A stretch of 25,030 bases of DNA from Spirochaetales bacterium (GTDB lineage: Bacteria; Spirochaetota; Spirochaetia; DSM-27196; SLAA01): positions 1 through 25,030 of the forward strand of contig SLBH01000105.1 of assembly GCA_007126415.1 (NCBI GenBank), read 5' to 3'. The position numbers were made by a program, and so were the translations under genes. Position 1 is the first letter of the stretch. Every line of letters begins with the position of its first letter. This document shows positions 1 to 7,959 of the stretch, piece after piece. Below the pieces are notes generated by a model. That model was not told the DNA's origin, made no database searches, and was given only the letters and a program-made list of their open reading frames with translations.

Positions 1-12
1 AACGATCTTCAC
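1..12 (-). CDS. 5' end of an unidentified gene leaving the window leftward
   Basis: Only four codons are visible: GTG AAG ATC GTT read from position 12 down to 1 (Met-Lys-Ile-Val). The case for a real start is the strong Shine-Dalgarno sequence AAAGGAGG at 29-22 on the minus strand, nine bases before the GTG. A weak promoter-like pair lies further upstream on the same strand, with TATAGT at 77-72 and TTGCAC at 99-94 spaced 16 bp apart. No product can be named from four residues. The gene would be divergent from the reductase gene on the other strand. Confidence 0.45.
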
Positions 13-113
13 GTAGCGTCCCCTCCTTTGCGTGTTCGGTAGCGGCGGCACTTGTTCGTGATCGCCTCAAGACTATACCCGTTACGCATCCTGGTGCAAC
101 CGATCGCCCCGGG

Positions 114-141
114 GCAATTGCCCCGACGCAATTGCCCCGAC
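114..141. repeat. 14-bp tandem repeat, two copies, with palindromic core
   Basis: GCAATTGCCCCGAC occurs twice head to tail at 114-127 and 128-141. The first copy is part of the perfect 14-bp palindrome GGGGCAATTGCCCC at 111-124. The repeat lies in the region between the two divergent genes. It contains a TTG codon in frame with the downstream reductase, which makes an upstream start look possible but not convincing. Confidence 0.8.
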
Positions 142-194
142 GCGTTCCCGCAGGAGACTTCCGAAACCACGCGCAAGCGCGTATAGTAGGGGAC

Positions 195-1151
195 ATGAAC
201 AACCACACGACCAGCACCCCGGAGTTCCGACGCGTCGCGGTTATCGGCGCGGGCGGCCTCGGCGCGGTGTACGCTACCCAGCTCAGCACGCGACCGGAAC
301 TCGAGGCGGCGTTTCTTGCCGAAGGCGAGCGCGCCGAGCGACTTGCGCGTGACGGCGTTATTGTAAACGATCAACCGAGCGAGGTCGGCGTACAACGACT
401 TGAGACGCTCGCGCAGCCGTTCGACCTCGTAATCGTAGCGGTGAAGCATCCTCAACTCGGCGAGGCTGTCGAGCAGATTGCGCCGGCGGTGGGCCCGAAC
501 ACCGTGATCCTTTCGGTCTTAAACGGTATCGACAGCGAGGAACGGCTTGCCGAGCGCTACGGCTGGGAGCGGGTTCTCTACGGCGTTGCACTCGGGATCG
601 ACGCCCTTAGAACCGAGAACCGCATCACCTACCAATCGCAGGGCACGTTGTATATCGGCCGCGCGCAGAACAATCCGCCCGATCCCACGGTGCAAGCGGT
701 GGCGGCCCTTCTGCGCGGCAGCGGGCTCAAGGTCGAGGTCCCGCCGGACATGCTACGAATACTGTGGTGGAAGTTCATGATCAATGTCGGGATCAACCAA
801 ACCGCGGCGGTGCTGGGTCTTCCGTTCGGTCCGTTCCGGGAAAATGCGCACGCAATGCGACTGATGGATACCGCAATGCTCGAGGTGGTGGCCGCGGCGA
901 AGAAACTCCGGATCGAGATCGGACCGGAGGACGTCGAGAAATGGCACGAGATCATGCAAGGGCTCGCCGCCGACGGTAAGCCGTCGATGCTGCAGGACGT
1001 TGAGGCTCGGCGCAAGACCGAGGTCGAGATGCTCGCCGGGACACTTCTGCGTCTCTCGGAAGAGCTGAAAACGCCGGCTCCCCTGAACGCAGTGCTGTTC
1101 GATATGCTGCGAGCGAGAGAGCTATCGTACGGAGCCCACGGTAGCGGATGA
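195..1151 (+). CDS. panE: 2-dehydropantoate 2-reductase (ketopantoate reductase family)
   Basis: This 318-residue cytosolic enzyme should reduce ketopantoate to pantoate with NADPH, a step towards pantothenate and CoA. The Rossmann dinucleotide motif GAGGLG is at residues 18-23, and the family segment around Asn110 (SVLNG) follows. The C-terminal helical domain carries the conserved Lys193 with Asn197 and Asn201 (KFMINVGIN) and the SMLQDVEARRKTEVE segment near 264-278. Length is normal for the family. I chose ATG 195 because the Rossmann strand begins about 12 residues later; the frame stays open to a TTG at 132 that lies inside a tandem repeat and has no Shine-Dalgarno. AGGGG at 188-192 is very close to the ATG, and TATAGT at 182-187 could place the transcript start at the ATG itself. 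Some family members act on other 2-oxoacids, so the substrate is less certain than the fold. Confidence 0.88.
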   Translation: MNNHTTSTPEFRRVAVIGAGGLGAVYATQLSTRPELEAAFLAEGERAERLARDGVIVNDQPSEVGVQRLETLAQPFDLVIVAVKHPQLGEAVEQIAPAVGPNTVILSVLNGIDSEERLAERYGWERVLYGVALGIDALRTENRITYQSQGTLYIGRAQNNPPDPTVQAVAALLRGSGLKVEVPPDMLRILWWKFMINVGINQTAAVLGLPFGPFRENAHAMRLMDTAMLEVVAAAKKLRIEIGPEDVEKWHEIMQGLAADGKPSMLQDVEARRKTEVEMLAGTLLRLSEELKTPAPLNAVLFDMLRARELSYGAHGSG

Positions 1152-1153
1152 TC

Positions 1154-1180
1154 GCCCACGCAGCCCACGCAGCCCACACC
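1154..1180. repeat. 9-bp direct repeat (three copies, last imperfect)
   Basis: GCCCACGCA at 1154-1162 and 1163-1171 is followed by GCCCACACC at 1172-1180. It lies just after the reductase stop codon and before the thiamine promoter. No function is evident. Confidence 0.75.
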
Positions 1181-1197
1181 GCGCTGCCCACATAGAC

Positions 1198-1226
1198 TTG
1201 ACTGCGGCGCCGGGCAGCAATATGTT
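1198..1226 (+). promoter_or_regulatory. Sigma-70-type promoter of the thiamine operon
   Basis: TTGACT at 1198-1203 (5 of 6 consensus bases) and TATGTT at 1221-1226 (4 of 6) are separated by an ideal 17 bp. Transcription would start near 1233, about ten bases before the TPP riboswitch, which is where a riboswitch promoter is expected. Confidence 0.7.
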
Positions 1227-1242
1227 TTAGACAACCCATCTG

Positions 1243-1346
1243 GGACCATAGGGGTGCCGGCAGCGTTGCTGCGCGTACAAGCGGCAACGTCGGCTGAGAT
1301 CATACCCTTGAACCTGAACCGGATAATGCCGGCGGAGGAAATGGCA
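1243..1346 (+). ncRNA. TPP riboswitch (THI element)
   Basis: The conserved thiamine-pyrophosphate aptamer blocks appear in order: GGGGTGCC at 1251-1258, GGCTGAGAT at 1292-1300, ACCC with GAACCTGA around 1304-1316, and GGATAATGCCGGCGGAGGAA at 1321-1340. The closing helix P1 can form between CCAT at 1246-1249 and ATGG at 1341-1344. It sits between the promoter and thiB, so TPP binding should lower expression of thiBPQ. About 64 bases separate the aptamer from the thiB Shine-Dalgarno at 1411-1417. No clear terminator with a T-run is visible there, so control may act on translation or through a weaker structure. Confidence 0.95.
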
Positions 1347-1423
1347 CGTTGTGTGTTTACCCCCACCCCATACTCGATCTCAATCCCAAATGCAATATGG
1401 TCCCGCGCGTAAGGAGGACTAAG

Positions 1424-2485
1424 ATGAGAGTTTCGAAGGTCGGAGTGTTTACGGCGGTTGCCGCTTTCATGCTCGTTACGGCATCCGCGTTGTTCGCAGG
1501 CGGCGTAGGAGAGGCCGAGTTCGTAGATCCCGAGGAACGCCGCCTCGAGGAGACCGAGGAGCTGATCGTGTACAGCTACGGCTCATTACCGGGCTCGCTT
1601 CGCGACAGTATCGTCGAGTATTTCGATCGAGAGTACGGTGTCGATGTGGAGCTCGAGCGCATCGGAGAGACCGGAGCGGTCTACACGCAGCTCTATCTTG
1701 AACGCAACGAGCCGGTTGCGGATGCCGTGATCGGTCTCGATCAAAGCTATCTTCCGCGCCTGCGCGAAGACCGCCTGCTCGAACCCTACGAGCCGAGCTC
1801 TTTAGAGCTCGTCCGCCCGGAGCTCCTGGTGGACGATGAGTTCCTGGTTGTCCCGTTCGATTACGGCTACATCACGGTAAACTACGACGGTCACGCGCTC
1901 GAGGACGCTCCCGGTAGCTGGGATGACCTGCTTGATCCGCGATTCCGGGATAGTTTTATCATGCTGCATCCGGGTACCAGCTCCCCGGGGCGCAACTTCC
2001 TGCTCGCGACGATCGCGGAGTTCGGCGAGGACGGCTACCTCGATTTCTGGCGCGAGTTTCGGGATAACGTACTGACGGTAAGCGGTAGCTGGTCGGAGGG
2101 ATACGGCCTCTACACCGAAGGCGAAGCACCGATGGTGGTGAGTTACGAGACCAGCCCGGCCTATCATCGCGAGTTCGAAAACACCGATCGCTACAACGCG
2201 CTGGTGTTCGACGGGGCCGCTTACCTGCAGGTGGAGGTGGCGGGGATCGTTCGCGGGGCGCGCAACCGTCGCAACGCCGAACGCCTGGTCGAGTACATCG
2301 TCTCGCAAGAGTTCCAAGAGCAGATTCCGCTGTCGCAGATCATGTACCCGATACATCCCGGGGTTACCCTCCCCGATGCCTTTCAGGCCGGTCCCGATAT
2401 CGATCGGAGCGTGACCCTCGATCCGGATCGGGTCGAAGAAAACTTCGAGACCTGGCTTGAGCAATGGGAAGACGTGATGCGTTGA
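1424..2485 (+). CDS. thiB: Thiamine ABC transporter, periplasmic binding protein
   Basis: This 353-residue protein should capture thiamine (or TPP) in the periplasm and pass it to ThiP/ThiQ. ATG 1424 is favoured by AAGGAGG at 1411-1417 and because it gives a clean signal peptide: Arg2 and Lys5, a hydrophobic stretch at about 7-24, then Phe-Ala-Gly-Gly near 24-27. The absence of a following lipobox Cys argues against a lipoprotein. Family signatures include VPFDYGY, the TSSPG segment, GSWSEGYGLY and SYETSPAYH, and near the C-terminus IPLSQIMYPI; these match ThiB rather than iron-binding relatives. The frame extends upstream to 1349, but that start lies against the riboswitch and lacks a ribosome-binding site. 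The gene overlaps thiP by 22 bp. Confidence 0.93.
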   Translation: MRVSKVGVFTAVAAFMLVTASALFAGGVGEAEFVDPEERRLEETEELIVYSYGSLPGSLRDSIVEYFDREYGVDVELERIGETGAVYTQLYLERNEPVADAVIGLDQSYLPRLREDRLLEPYEPSSLELVRPELLVDDEFLVVPFDYGYITVNYDGHALEDAPGSWDDLLDPRFRDSFIMLHPGTSSPGRNFLLATIAEFGEDGYLDFWREFRDNVLTVSGSWSEGYGLYTEGEAPMVVSYETSPAYHREFENTDRYNALVFDGAAYLQVEVAGIVRGARNRRNAERLVEYIVSQEFQEQIPLSQIMYPIHPGVTLPDAFQAGPDIDRSVTLDPDRVEENFETWLEQWEDVMR

Positions 2486-4107
2486 GATCGGGGGCGCCGT
2501 ACCTGATTGCGGCCGTGTTCGTTCTGCTGACTGTTCCGCCGGTACTCACGGTGCTGGGGGCGGGAGCACTCGAGCGCGGCGCGTCGGCCTGGCTCGAGGA
2601 GGCGCGCCGGGTGCTGGCGCAAACCGGCACCTGGCGCAGCGTGCGTTTCTCGGTGATTCAGGCGGTAGTATCGGCGGCGCTCTCGATCGCGATCGCGCTT
2701 CCGGGCGCGTATTTTCTCTCTCACATTCGCTTTGCGGGAAGGCGGCTCGTGCAGAGCGTGAGTCTGTTGCCGTTTGTGCTCCCGAGTCTTATCGTAATCC
2801 TCGCGATCATCAGCTTCTACGGTAGAAGCGGGGTGTTGAATCAACTACTCGGCACGCGCTTCGCGTTCGTGTACTCGGCCGGCGGCATTATCCTGGCACA
2901 TGTACTGTTCAATATCTCGATTGCACTGCGAATGATCTCGGCCGCCTGGATGCAGGTCGATCAGCGGTTGCGTGAGGTATCGCTGAGCCTCGGAGAAGGC
3001 AACCTGCGGCGGGTGCTGCGACTGCATCTGCCGCTGTTGCTGCCTGCGATTCTCAACGCTGCGACCGTGATATTCCTGTACTGCTTTGTGAGTTTCGGGG
3101 TCGTGCTGGTGTTCGGAGGCGTGCGCTTCGCGACGCTCGAAGTCCGCATATACCAGGCGATGTTCATGAACCTCAACCTTAGCGCCGCGGGCGCGCTCGC
3201 GCTTCTGCAGCTCGCGGTGTGCGGCGTAGCGGTGTTCGCAGCCCATCGCCTCGCCGCGCGGCGACTCGCGGTCGCGACGCGCGGACGCCGATTCGTGATG
3301 CGTTCCGGGCGCGAGATTTCGTGGATCACCACCGTCATCTGCTACAGCTACTGGGTGGCGCTGGGTGTCTTTCTGTTCACGCCGCTTGCCTCGATCGCGT
3401 TGCGAGCATTCCACCGCAACGGGCGATGGAGCACCGCCGCGTTCCGATCCTTGATCGCCGGAAGCATCGGCGACCGGGATATCCACCAGATAATTCGCGC
3501 CGATTTCTTCGAGCTCGTCACGACAAGCCTCGCGATCGCGGGGCTGTGCGCGGCCGTCACAACCGCGGCCGGCTTCATTGCCGCGCGCGCGGTACGAGGT
3601 CGAAAGGTCCCGTGGCTCGACACGCTGACAATGGCACCGCTCGCGATATCGGGCGTGACGTTCAGTTTGGGGCTGCGACTTTTGTGGTTCGGGATCATCC
3701 CCGGGCCGGTTTTGATTATCGTTGCACAGGGGGTGATGGCGTTTCCTTTGGTATTTCGCATACTCCGCACCGCAATGGAGGGAGTGCCGCTTCGCTATAC
3801 CGAGACCGCAAAAAGCCTGGGCGCCGGCACGCTGTTTCGCGTTCGAACGCTCGAGATCCCGGTGTTGTGGCGCAGCATCCTGAACGCCTACGCCTTTGGG
3901 TTCGCACTCAGCCTTGCCGACTTCACCGCCGTGCTCACGATCGGACGCGGGGCGATCGTCACCTTCCCGATCGCGATGTATCGATTGATTGGGTTTCAGA
4001 GTTTCGACGTAGCGCTCGCGCTTGGTGTGTGGTATATCATCGTGGTCGCGGCAGCGTTCGTCGCGATTGACCTGACATCGCACGCGCGCGAAAAGGAGGG
4101 CTTGTGA
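2464..4107 (+). CDS. thiP: Thiamine ABC transporter, fused permease
   Basis: This 547-residue inner membrane protein has two tandem permease halves, as in ThiP and FbpB-type transporters. Each half has the cytoplasmic EAA-type loop that docks on the ATPase: one around LREVSLSLGEG with the following LPLLLPAILNA, the other around YTETAKSLGAG with IPVLWRSILNA. Many hydrophobic segments of membrane-spanning length surround them. The start is uncertain. ATG 2464 overlaps thiB by 22 bp and has no strong Shine-Dalgarno; an in-frame TTG at 2482 overlaps the thiB stop and is an alternative. The stop TGA at 4105-4107 overlaps the GTG of the ATPase gene, so the three genes are probably translationally coupled. 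Confidence 0.9.
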   Translation: MGRRDALRSGAPYLIAAVFVLLTVPPVLTVLGAGALERGASAWLEEARRVLAQTGTWRSVRFSVIQAVVSAALSIAIALPGAYFLSHIRFAGRRLVQSVSLLPFVLPSLIVILAIISFYGRSGVLNQLLGTRFAFVYSAGGIILAHVLFNISIALRMISAAWMQVDQRLREVSLSLGEGNLRRVLRLHLPLLLPAILNAATVIFLYCFVSFGVVLVFGGVRFATLEVRIYQAMFMNLNLSAAGALALLQLAVCGVAVFAAHRLAARRLAVATRGRRFVMRSGREISWITTVICYSYWVALGVFLFTPLASIALRAFHRNGRWSTAAFRSLIAGSIGDRDIHQIIRADFFELVTTSLAIAGLCAAVTTAAGFIAARAVRGRKVPWLDTLTMAPLAISGVTFSLGLRLLWFGIIPGPVLIIVAQGVMAFPLVFRILRTAMEGVPLRYTETAKSLGAGTLFRVRTLEIPVLWRSILNAYAFGFALSLADFTAVLTIGRGAIVTFPIAMYRLIGFQSFDVALALGVWYIIVVAAAFVAIDLTSHAREKEGL

Positions 4108-5153
4108 TCCGCGCCGAGGAGATCCACCGACAGTTCGATGACTTCACGATTTCTCTGAGCCTCGCTGTCGCCGACGGCGAGCTGCTCACGTTGCTCGGCG
4201 CAAGCGGCAGCGGCAAGACCACTACGCTACGAATCTTGGCGGGGTTCGAACAACCGGATCGCGGGGCCATCACGGTCGACGGACTCGATGTAACCCATGT
4301 CGCGGCTCAACACCGTCGCATGGGTTACGTATTCCAGGACTACACCCTGTTCCCGCACCTAAACGTGGCTGAGAACGTCGCGTACGGGCTGCGCGTGCAA
4401 CGCGTACCGGCACCCGAGCGCCGACGGCGCGTTCACGAACTGCTCGAGCTCGTCGGCCTGGCGGGGTTTGCGGGTCGTGCGGTGCAGACGCTCTCGGGTG
4501 GCGAACAGCAGCGGGTGGCGCTCGCGCGAGCGCTTGCGGTGGAACCGCGTGCGCTTCTGCTCGACGAGCCGTTTTCGGCGGTGGACACCGAGCGCCGCGA
4601 GGAGCTTCGGCGCTATCTCGTACGGGTGCAGCGCGGTCTCGGCATCCCGACGGTGTTTGTGACTCACAGCCGCAGCGAAGCGCTCGCGCTCTCAGACCGT
4701 ATCATCGTGCTACGCGACGGACGCATCGAGGATCAGGGTAGTCCCGAACGCCTCTACGAGCATCCGCACACCGAGTATTGCGCGCGCTTTCTTGGACACG
4801 CAAACATCCTCACCCGCGAGCAGCTCGCGGCAGTGCCGGGGAAGGCCTTTAGCGAAGACACGGAAGAAGCCCCGGATGCACGCGAAACAGTAAGCGCCGA
4901 GGCCGGCGCGGATCTGCAAGCAGGCGCGACCGCCTTCATGATTCGCCCGGAGTATCTAACAACCGCCGGCGCTGACGCCGGCTTATCGGCCACCGTCAGC
5001 TACGTCGCCTATTCCGGCGCACACCGTGATTACGAGTTTGAAACACCGATAGGAACGCTCTACCTTCGCAGCGCAGAGCGTCACGAACTCGGAGCGCGTA
5101 CCACGCTGCGGTTCCCGCGCCACAAACTCGTACCGTTACCACCGAAGCAGTAG
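4104..5153 (+). CDS. thiQ: Thiamine ABC transporter, ATP-binding protein with C-terminal extension
   Basis: This 349-residue ABC ATPase should energise thiamine uptake through ThiP. Walker A GASGSGKT is at residues 33-40, the Q-loop is in VFQDY at 76-80, the signature LSGGE at 130-134, Walker B LLLDE at 151-155 and the switch His188 in VTHS. GTG 4104 overlaps the thiP stop and has AAAAGGAGG at 4091-4099. Classical enterobacterial ThiQ is about 230 residues. Here roughly 110 more follow, including a stretch near the end (IRPEYL, then YSGAHRDYEFETPIGTLYLRS) that resembles the TOBE-type domains of PotA/FbpC/MalK ATPases. The thiamine assignment rests on the riboswitch and ThiB rather than on the ATPase itself. 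Confidence 0.88.
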   Translation: MIRAEEIHRQFDDFTISLSLAVADGELLTLLGASGSGKTTTLRILAGFEQPDRGAITVDGLDVTHVAAQHRRMGYVFQDYTLFPHLNVAENVAYGLRVQRVPAPERRRRVHELLELVGLAGFAGRAVQTLSGGEQQRVALARALAVEPRALLLDEPFSAVDTERREELRRYLVRVQRGLGIPTVFVTHSRSEALALSDRIIVLRDGRIEDQGSPERLYEHPHTEYCARFLGHANILTREQLAAVPGKAFSEDTEEAPDARETVSAEAGADLQAGATAFMIRPEYLTTAGADAGLSATVSYVAYSGAHRDYEFETPIGTLYLRSAERHELGARTTLRFPRHKLVPLPPKQ

Positions 5154-5170
5154 TCTACAGTAGTCTACAG
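5151..5170. repeat. 10-bp tandem duplication at a convergent gene junction
   Basis: TAGTCTACAG is present twice in tandem at 5151-5160 and 5161-5170. The first copy begins with the TAG stop of thiQ. The second contains the reverse-strand TAG stop (5167-5165) of the hybrid kinase. Only 11 bp separate the two convergent reading frames, and no hairpin terminator is visible between them. Confidence 0.85.
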
Positions 5171-7690
5171 CTTCCGGAAATTGACCATTTCACGCGCTTT
5201 GCGAAGCTCCGCTTCTTCGAGCATTCCGTGATTGAGAAGGCCGCGCAAGAACGCTTCCACGATATCGGGATCAAACTGTGTTCCCTTGTTCTGCAGAAGC
5301 TCGAGAGCGGCCTCGCGCTGGTTGAGCGCCTTGCGGTACACGCGATCCTCGGTCATCGCATGCCATGCGTCGGCAACGCTGACCACCCGCGCGGTCAGCG
5401 GAATCTCGTCGCCTTTTAGCCCTCGCGGATACCCCGTGCCGTCGTAACGCTCCTGGTGCGCCAAGATGATCTCGGCTACCGGCTTAAAGTGCTCAAACCG
5501 TCGCAGCAGCTCCGCGCCGAGTTCGGAGTGGCTCTTCATGGTTTCCCATTCGTCGGGCTCGAGGCTTCCGGCCTTGAACAGCACCTGGTCGGGTATTCCG
5601 ATCTTCCCGATATCGTGCAGTAACAGCGCGTCTCGCACGCACGCGTCCACCACGAGGTTCATCTCCTCGGCAATGATCGTCCCGTAGGTGAGCACGTCGA
5701 CGGCGTGCCCCGCGGTGTAGCGATCCTTGAGCTCGAGTGATTGCGAAAAACTCAGCGACAGCTCGTTGATCCGTGCCTCGAGCTCCTCAGAGCGGATCGA
5801 GGCCTCCTGCAATCGACGACCCGAAACGAGATTGCGAATCCGGGCGTCGAGCTCACGAATAATGATCGGCTTCGCAAGATAGTCGTCGGCCCCGGTTTCG
5901 AACCCTTCGATGCGTGCGTCGAGTTCCGACTTGGCGGTAGTCAACACCACCGGTATTGTATTCGTCTGCTCATCGGCCTTGATAGCGTTTAAGAGCTCGT
6001 ATCCGTCCATGCGGGGCATCATGATGTCCGAGACCACGACGTCGGGTGGGTGCGTCCTGAGTAGCTCGAGTCCTTCAAGCCCGTCGGCAGCCACCTGAAC
6101 GCGGTGACCGAGTCGCGAGAGCATCGTCGTCACGTATTCGCGTAGATCGGCGTTATCCTCAACGTACAGAACCTGAAGCCCATCGAACGCAGCGCCACCG
6201 GGCTCGCTTGTCCCGCCCTCGGGTGGCTCAAGAGCCGATGTCTTGTCCACGAACGCCAAGTTCTGCAACCGGATCTCCGAACTATCGGCGCTGCGTCGTG
6301 GGCCGCGTCGTCGGTCGGGCCCGTCAAACGGCCGATCACTGGTGCGGCGGTCGGTCGCCCGACGCTCGATCGGGGCGCTCGACTCTCTCTCATCGAGATC
6401 GGTCGGGAGACGAACCGTGAAACACGAGCCTTCACCCGGCGTGCTCGCAACCGTTACGCTTCCGTGTTGAATATCGACCGATTCTTTCACGATAGACAAC
6501 CCAAGCCCGGTTCCTTCGTAGCGCCGCGAAAGAGAACCGTCGACCTGACGGAAGCGCTCGAACACCGTTTCGAGGTGATCCTGCTCAATGCCGATACCGG
6601 TGTCCACCACATGCAGTACTACAAACTCGTCCTCACACGACAACACGACGCGCACCGAGCCGCTGTGAGTGAACTTGATAGCGTTGCGCACCAAGTTCGA
6701 GAGGATGCGCTCGAGTTTCTCACGGTCGAGGTATACCGCCGGTACCTCGCACGCTACTTCGTGCTCGAGCACGATTCCCTTTTGAGCAGCAACGTCGCCG
6801 AACGCGGCGGTCACCGCTTTGACCGCTTCAAGCAAGCTAATCCGTGACAGCCGCAGCTCCATTCGACCGGCCTCGAACTTGGCAAAGTCCAGCATCTGAT
6901 TGATCATGTCGAGCAACCGCAGCGCGTTGCGGTAGATCTGCGTGACCATCGCGTGCTGATCCGCCGAAAGCCGGCCGAGATTCCCCTGATAGAGATCGTA
7001 AACAGGACCGAGTATAGAGGTGAGCGGTGTACGGACCTCGTGACTGATATTCGCAAAGAACTGCGACTTCAAGGCATCGAGCTCGGTAAGCTCCTCGTTG
7101 GCACGCGCCAGACGATAGCGCGCCTCGAACTCTTTGTATCGCATGCGGGTAGACAGGAAAGCGCTGATGACCACCAAGGTCATGGTAGTTATCACAAAGA
7201 AATGGTTATTCGCGAACGCCGCGAAATTTTGCACTCCGGTTCCAAGCACACTCGGCAACAGATAAGCCAGATAAACCGTAGCGCATACAAATAATGCGCG
7301 TTTGAAATCCAACGGCAAGAGAAACAGGAACGCGATCAATACGAGATTGATCCCGGCGTAGTACGGGCTCGCGTATCCACCGGAAAGATGCACCATTACA
7401 ACGATCGAACCGGCCCACACGAGATAAGCAAACGTGCCGAGCTCGCGCGCGTACCGCCCGCCCAAATCGGTGTTGACCGCAAAGATTACAACGATACTTG
7501 TGATGACCGCGACCGAGCGAATCGTGAGGAAGGTGTGAAACAGTCTTGGGTATGCGATGTAATCAAGCAGCAGAAACAGCGCGAAAAGCACCGCGGCAAG
7601 GAAAGCAGCGAGGCGGACGTCACGCTGCGCCTTCGCAATCGACTCCGCCTCAAAGGCTCGCTGCATCACCTGCTCTTCTTCACTTCGCAT
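5165..7690 (-). CDS. Membrane hybrid histidine kinase-REC-HD-GYP protein (probable c-di-GMP phosphodiesterase)
   Basis: Domains of this 841-residue protein, in order: a membrane sensor with five or six hydrophobic segments (about 28-180); a HisKA domain with phospho-acceptor His217 in ISHEVRTP; an HATPase with Asn336 and the G-box GTGLGL near 393-398; an Arg-rich linker (about 441-467); a REC domain with Glu511/Asp512, Asp555 and Lys607; and an HD-GYP domain with His662, HDIGKIG at 692-698, His721, HQE at 745-747 and GYP at 753-755. HD-GYP domains hydrolyse c-di-GMP. The usual HHE motif reads HQE here, so activity is likely but not certain. ATG 7690 is chosen over the adjacent TTG 7693 because AGGGA at 7703-7699 is eight bases upstream. 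It is the last gene of the PilZ-fusion operon, 11 bp after the ACP gene. Confidence 0.9.
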   Translation of the reverse strand: MRSEEEQVMQRAFEAESIAKAQRDVRLAAFLAAVLFALFLLLDYIAYPRLFHTFLTIRSVAVITSIVVIFAVNTDLGGRYARELGTFAYLVWAGSIVVMVHLSGGYASPYYAGINLVLIAFLFLLPLDFKRALFVCATVYLAYLLPSVLGTGVQNFAAFANNHFFVITTMTLVVISAFLSTRMRYKEFEARYRLARANEELTELDALKSQFFANISHEVRTPLTSILGPVYDLYQGNLGRLSADQHAMVTQIYRNALRLLDMINQMLDFAKFEAGRMELRLSRISLLEAVKAVTAAFGDVAAQKGIVLEHEVACEVPAVYLDREKLERILSNLVRNAIKFTHSGSVRVVLSCEDEFVVLHVVDTGIGIEQDHLETVFERFRQVDGSLSRRYEGTGLGLSIVKESVDIQHGSVTVASTPGEGSCFTVRLPTDLDERESSAPIERRATDRRTSDRPFDGPDRRRGPRRSADSSEIRLQNLAFVDKTSALEPPEGGTSEPGGAAFDGLQVLYVEDNADLREYVTTMLSRLGHRVQVAADGLEGLELLRTHPPDVVVSDIMMPRMDGYELLNAIKADEQTNTIPVVLTTAKSELDARIEGFETGADDYLAKPIIIRELDARIRNLVSGRRLQEASIRSEELEARINELSLSFSQSLELKDRYTAGHAVDVLTYGTIIAEEMNLVVDACVRDALLLHDIGKIGIPDQVLFKAGSLEPDEWETMKSHSELGAELLRRFEHFKPVAEIILAHQERYDGTGYPRGLKGDEIPLTARVVSVADAWHAMTEDRVYRKALNQREAALELLQNKGTQFDPDIVEAFLRGLLNHGMLEEAELRKAREMVNFRKL

Positions 7691-7701
7691 CAATCAAGTC
7701 C

Positions 7702-7944
7702 CTAGCTGTTCGCCGCCTCCAGAAAGTAGTCAAGGAACTCTCCTACGGTATCGAGATCGGCGCAACCATCCTCATTTATCTCTACGCCCAGCAATTGTTC
7801 ACACTTTGCGAGTAGCTGGAGCCCAAGCAGGCTATCGATCCCTAACTCCTGTTGTACCAGCACGTCGTCCTGCAGTTCGGCTTTATCGAGTTTGCAGACC
7901 TCGGCAAATGCACCGCGTATTCGCTCTCTAATAGTTTCCTGCAC
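7702..7944 (-). CDS. Acyl carrier protein
   Basis: This 80-residue acidic helical protein contains the 4'-phosphopantetheine attachment motif GIDSL, with Ser38 as the modification site. It would hold acyl or aminoacyl intermediates as thioesters. It starts with GTG 7944; the Shine-Dalgarno AAGGAG at 7960-7955 overlaps the stop codon of the preceding ligase gene. It differs from housekeeping AcpP in context (no fab genes nearby) and in its LGIDSLLGLQLL motif region. The position between an AMP-forming ligase and a c-di-GMP signalling protein suggests a dedicated carrier that the ligase loads. No phosphopantetheinyl transferase gene is visible in the window. Confidence 0.93.
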   Translation of the reverse strand: MQETIRERIRGAFAEVCKLDKAELQDDVLVQQELGIDSLLGLQLLAKCEQLLGVEINEDGCADLDTVGEFLDYFLEAANS

Positions 7945-7959
7945 TTCGCGTTTTCTCCT

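Noticed and set aside
132..194. Upstream TTG start extending the reductase by 21 residues
   Set aside because: It lies within a tandem repeat, has no Shine-Dalgarno, and the extra residues precede an otherwise complete N-terminus.
1154..1180. CRISPR-like array
   Set aside because: The repeats are 9 bp with no spacers; a simple tandem repeat.
629..1366. Leftward 245-codon open frame
   Set aside because: It is antisense to the reductase gene and runs through the riboswitch; composition is Ser/Arg-rich as expected of a shadow frame.
1349..1423. Upstream start for thiB
   Set aside because: It directly abuts the riboswitch, lacks a ribosome-binding site and would put 25 residues before an otherwise complete signal peptide.
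2845..4083. Leftward 412-codon open frame
   Set aside because: It is wholly antisense to thiP; the translation is polar, His/Arg/Gln-rich and without any family motif.
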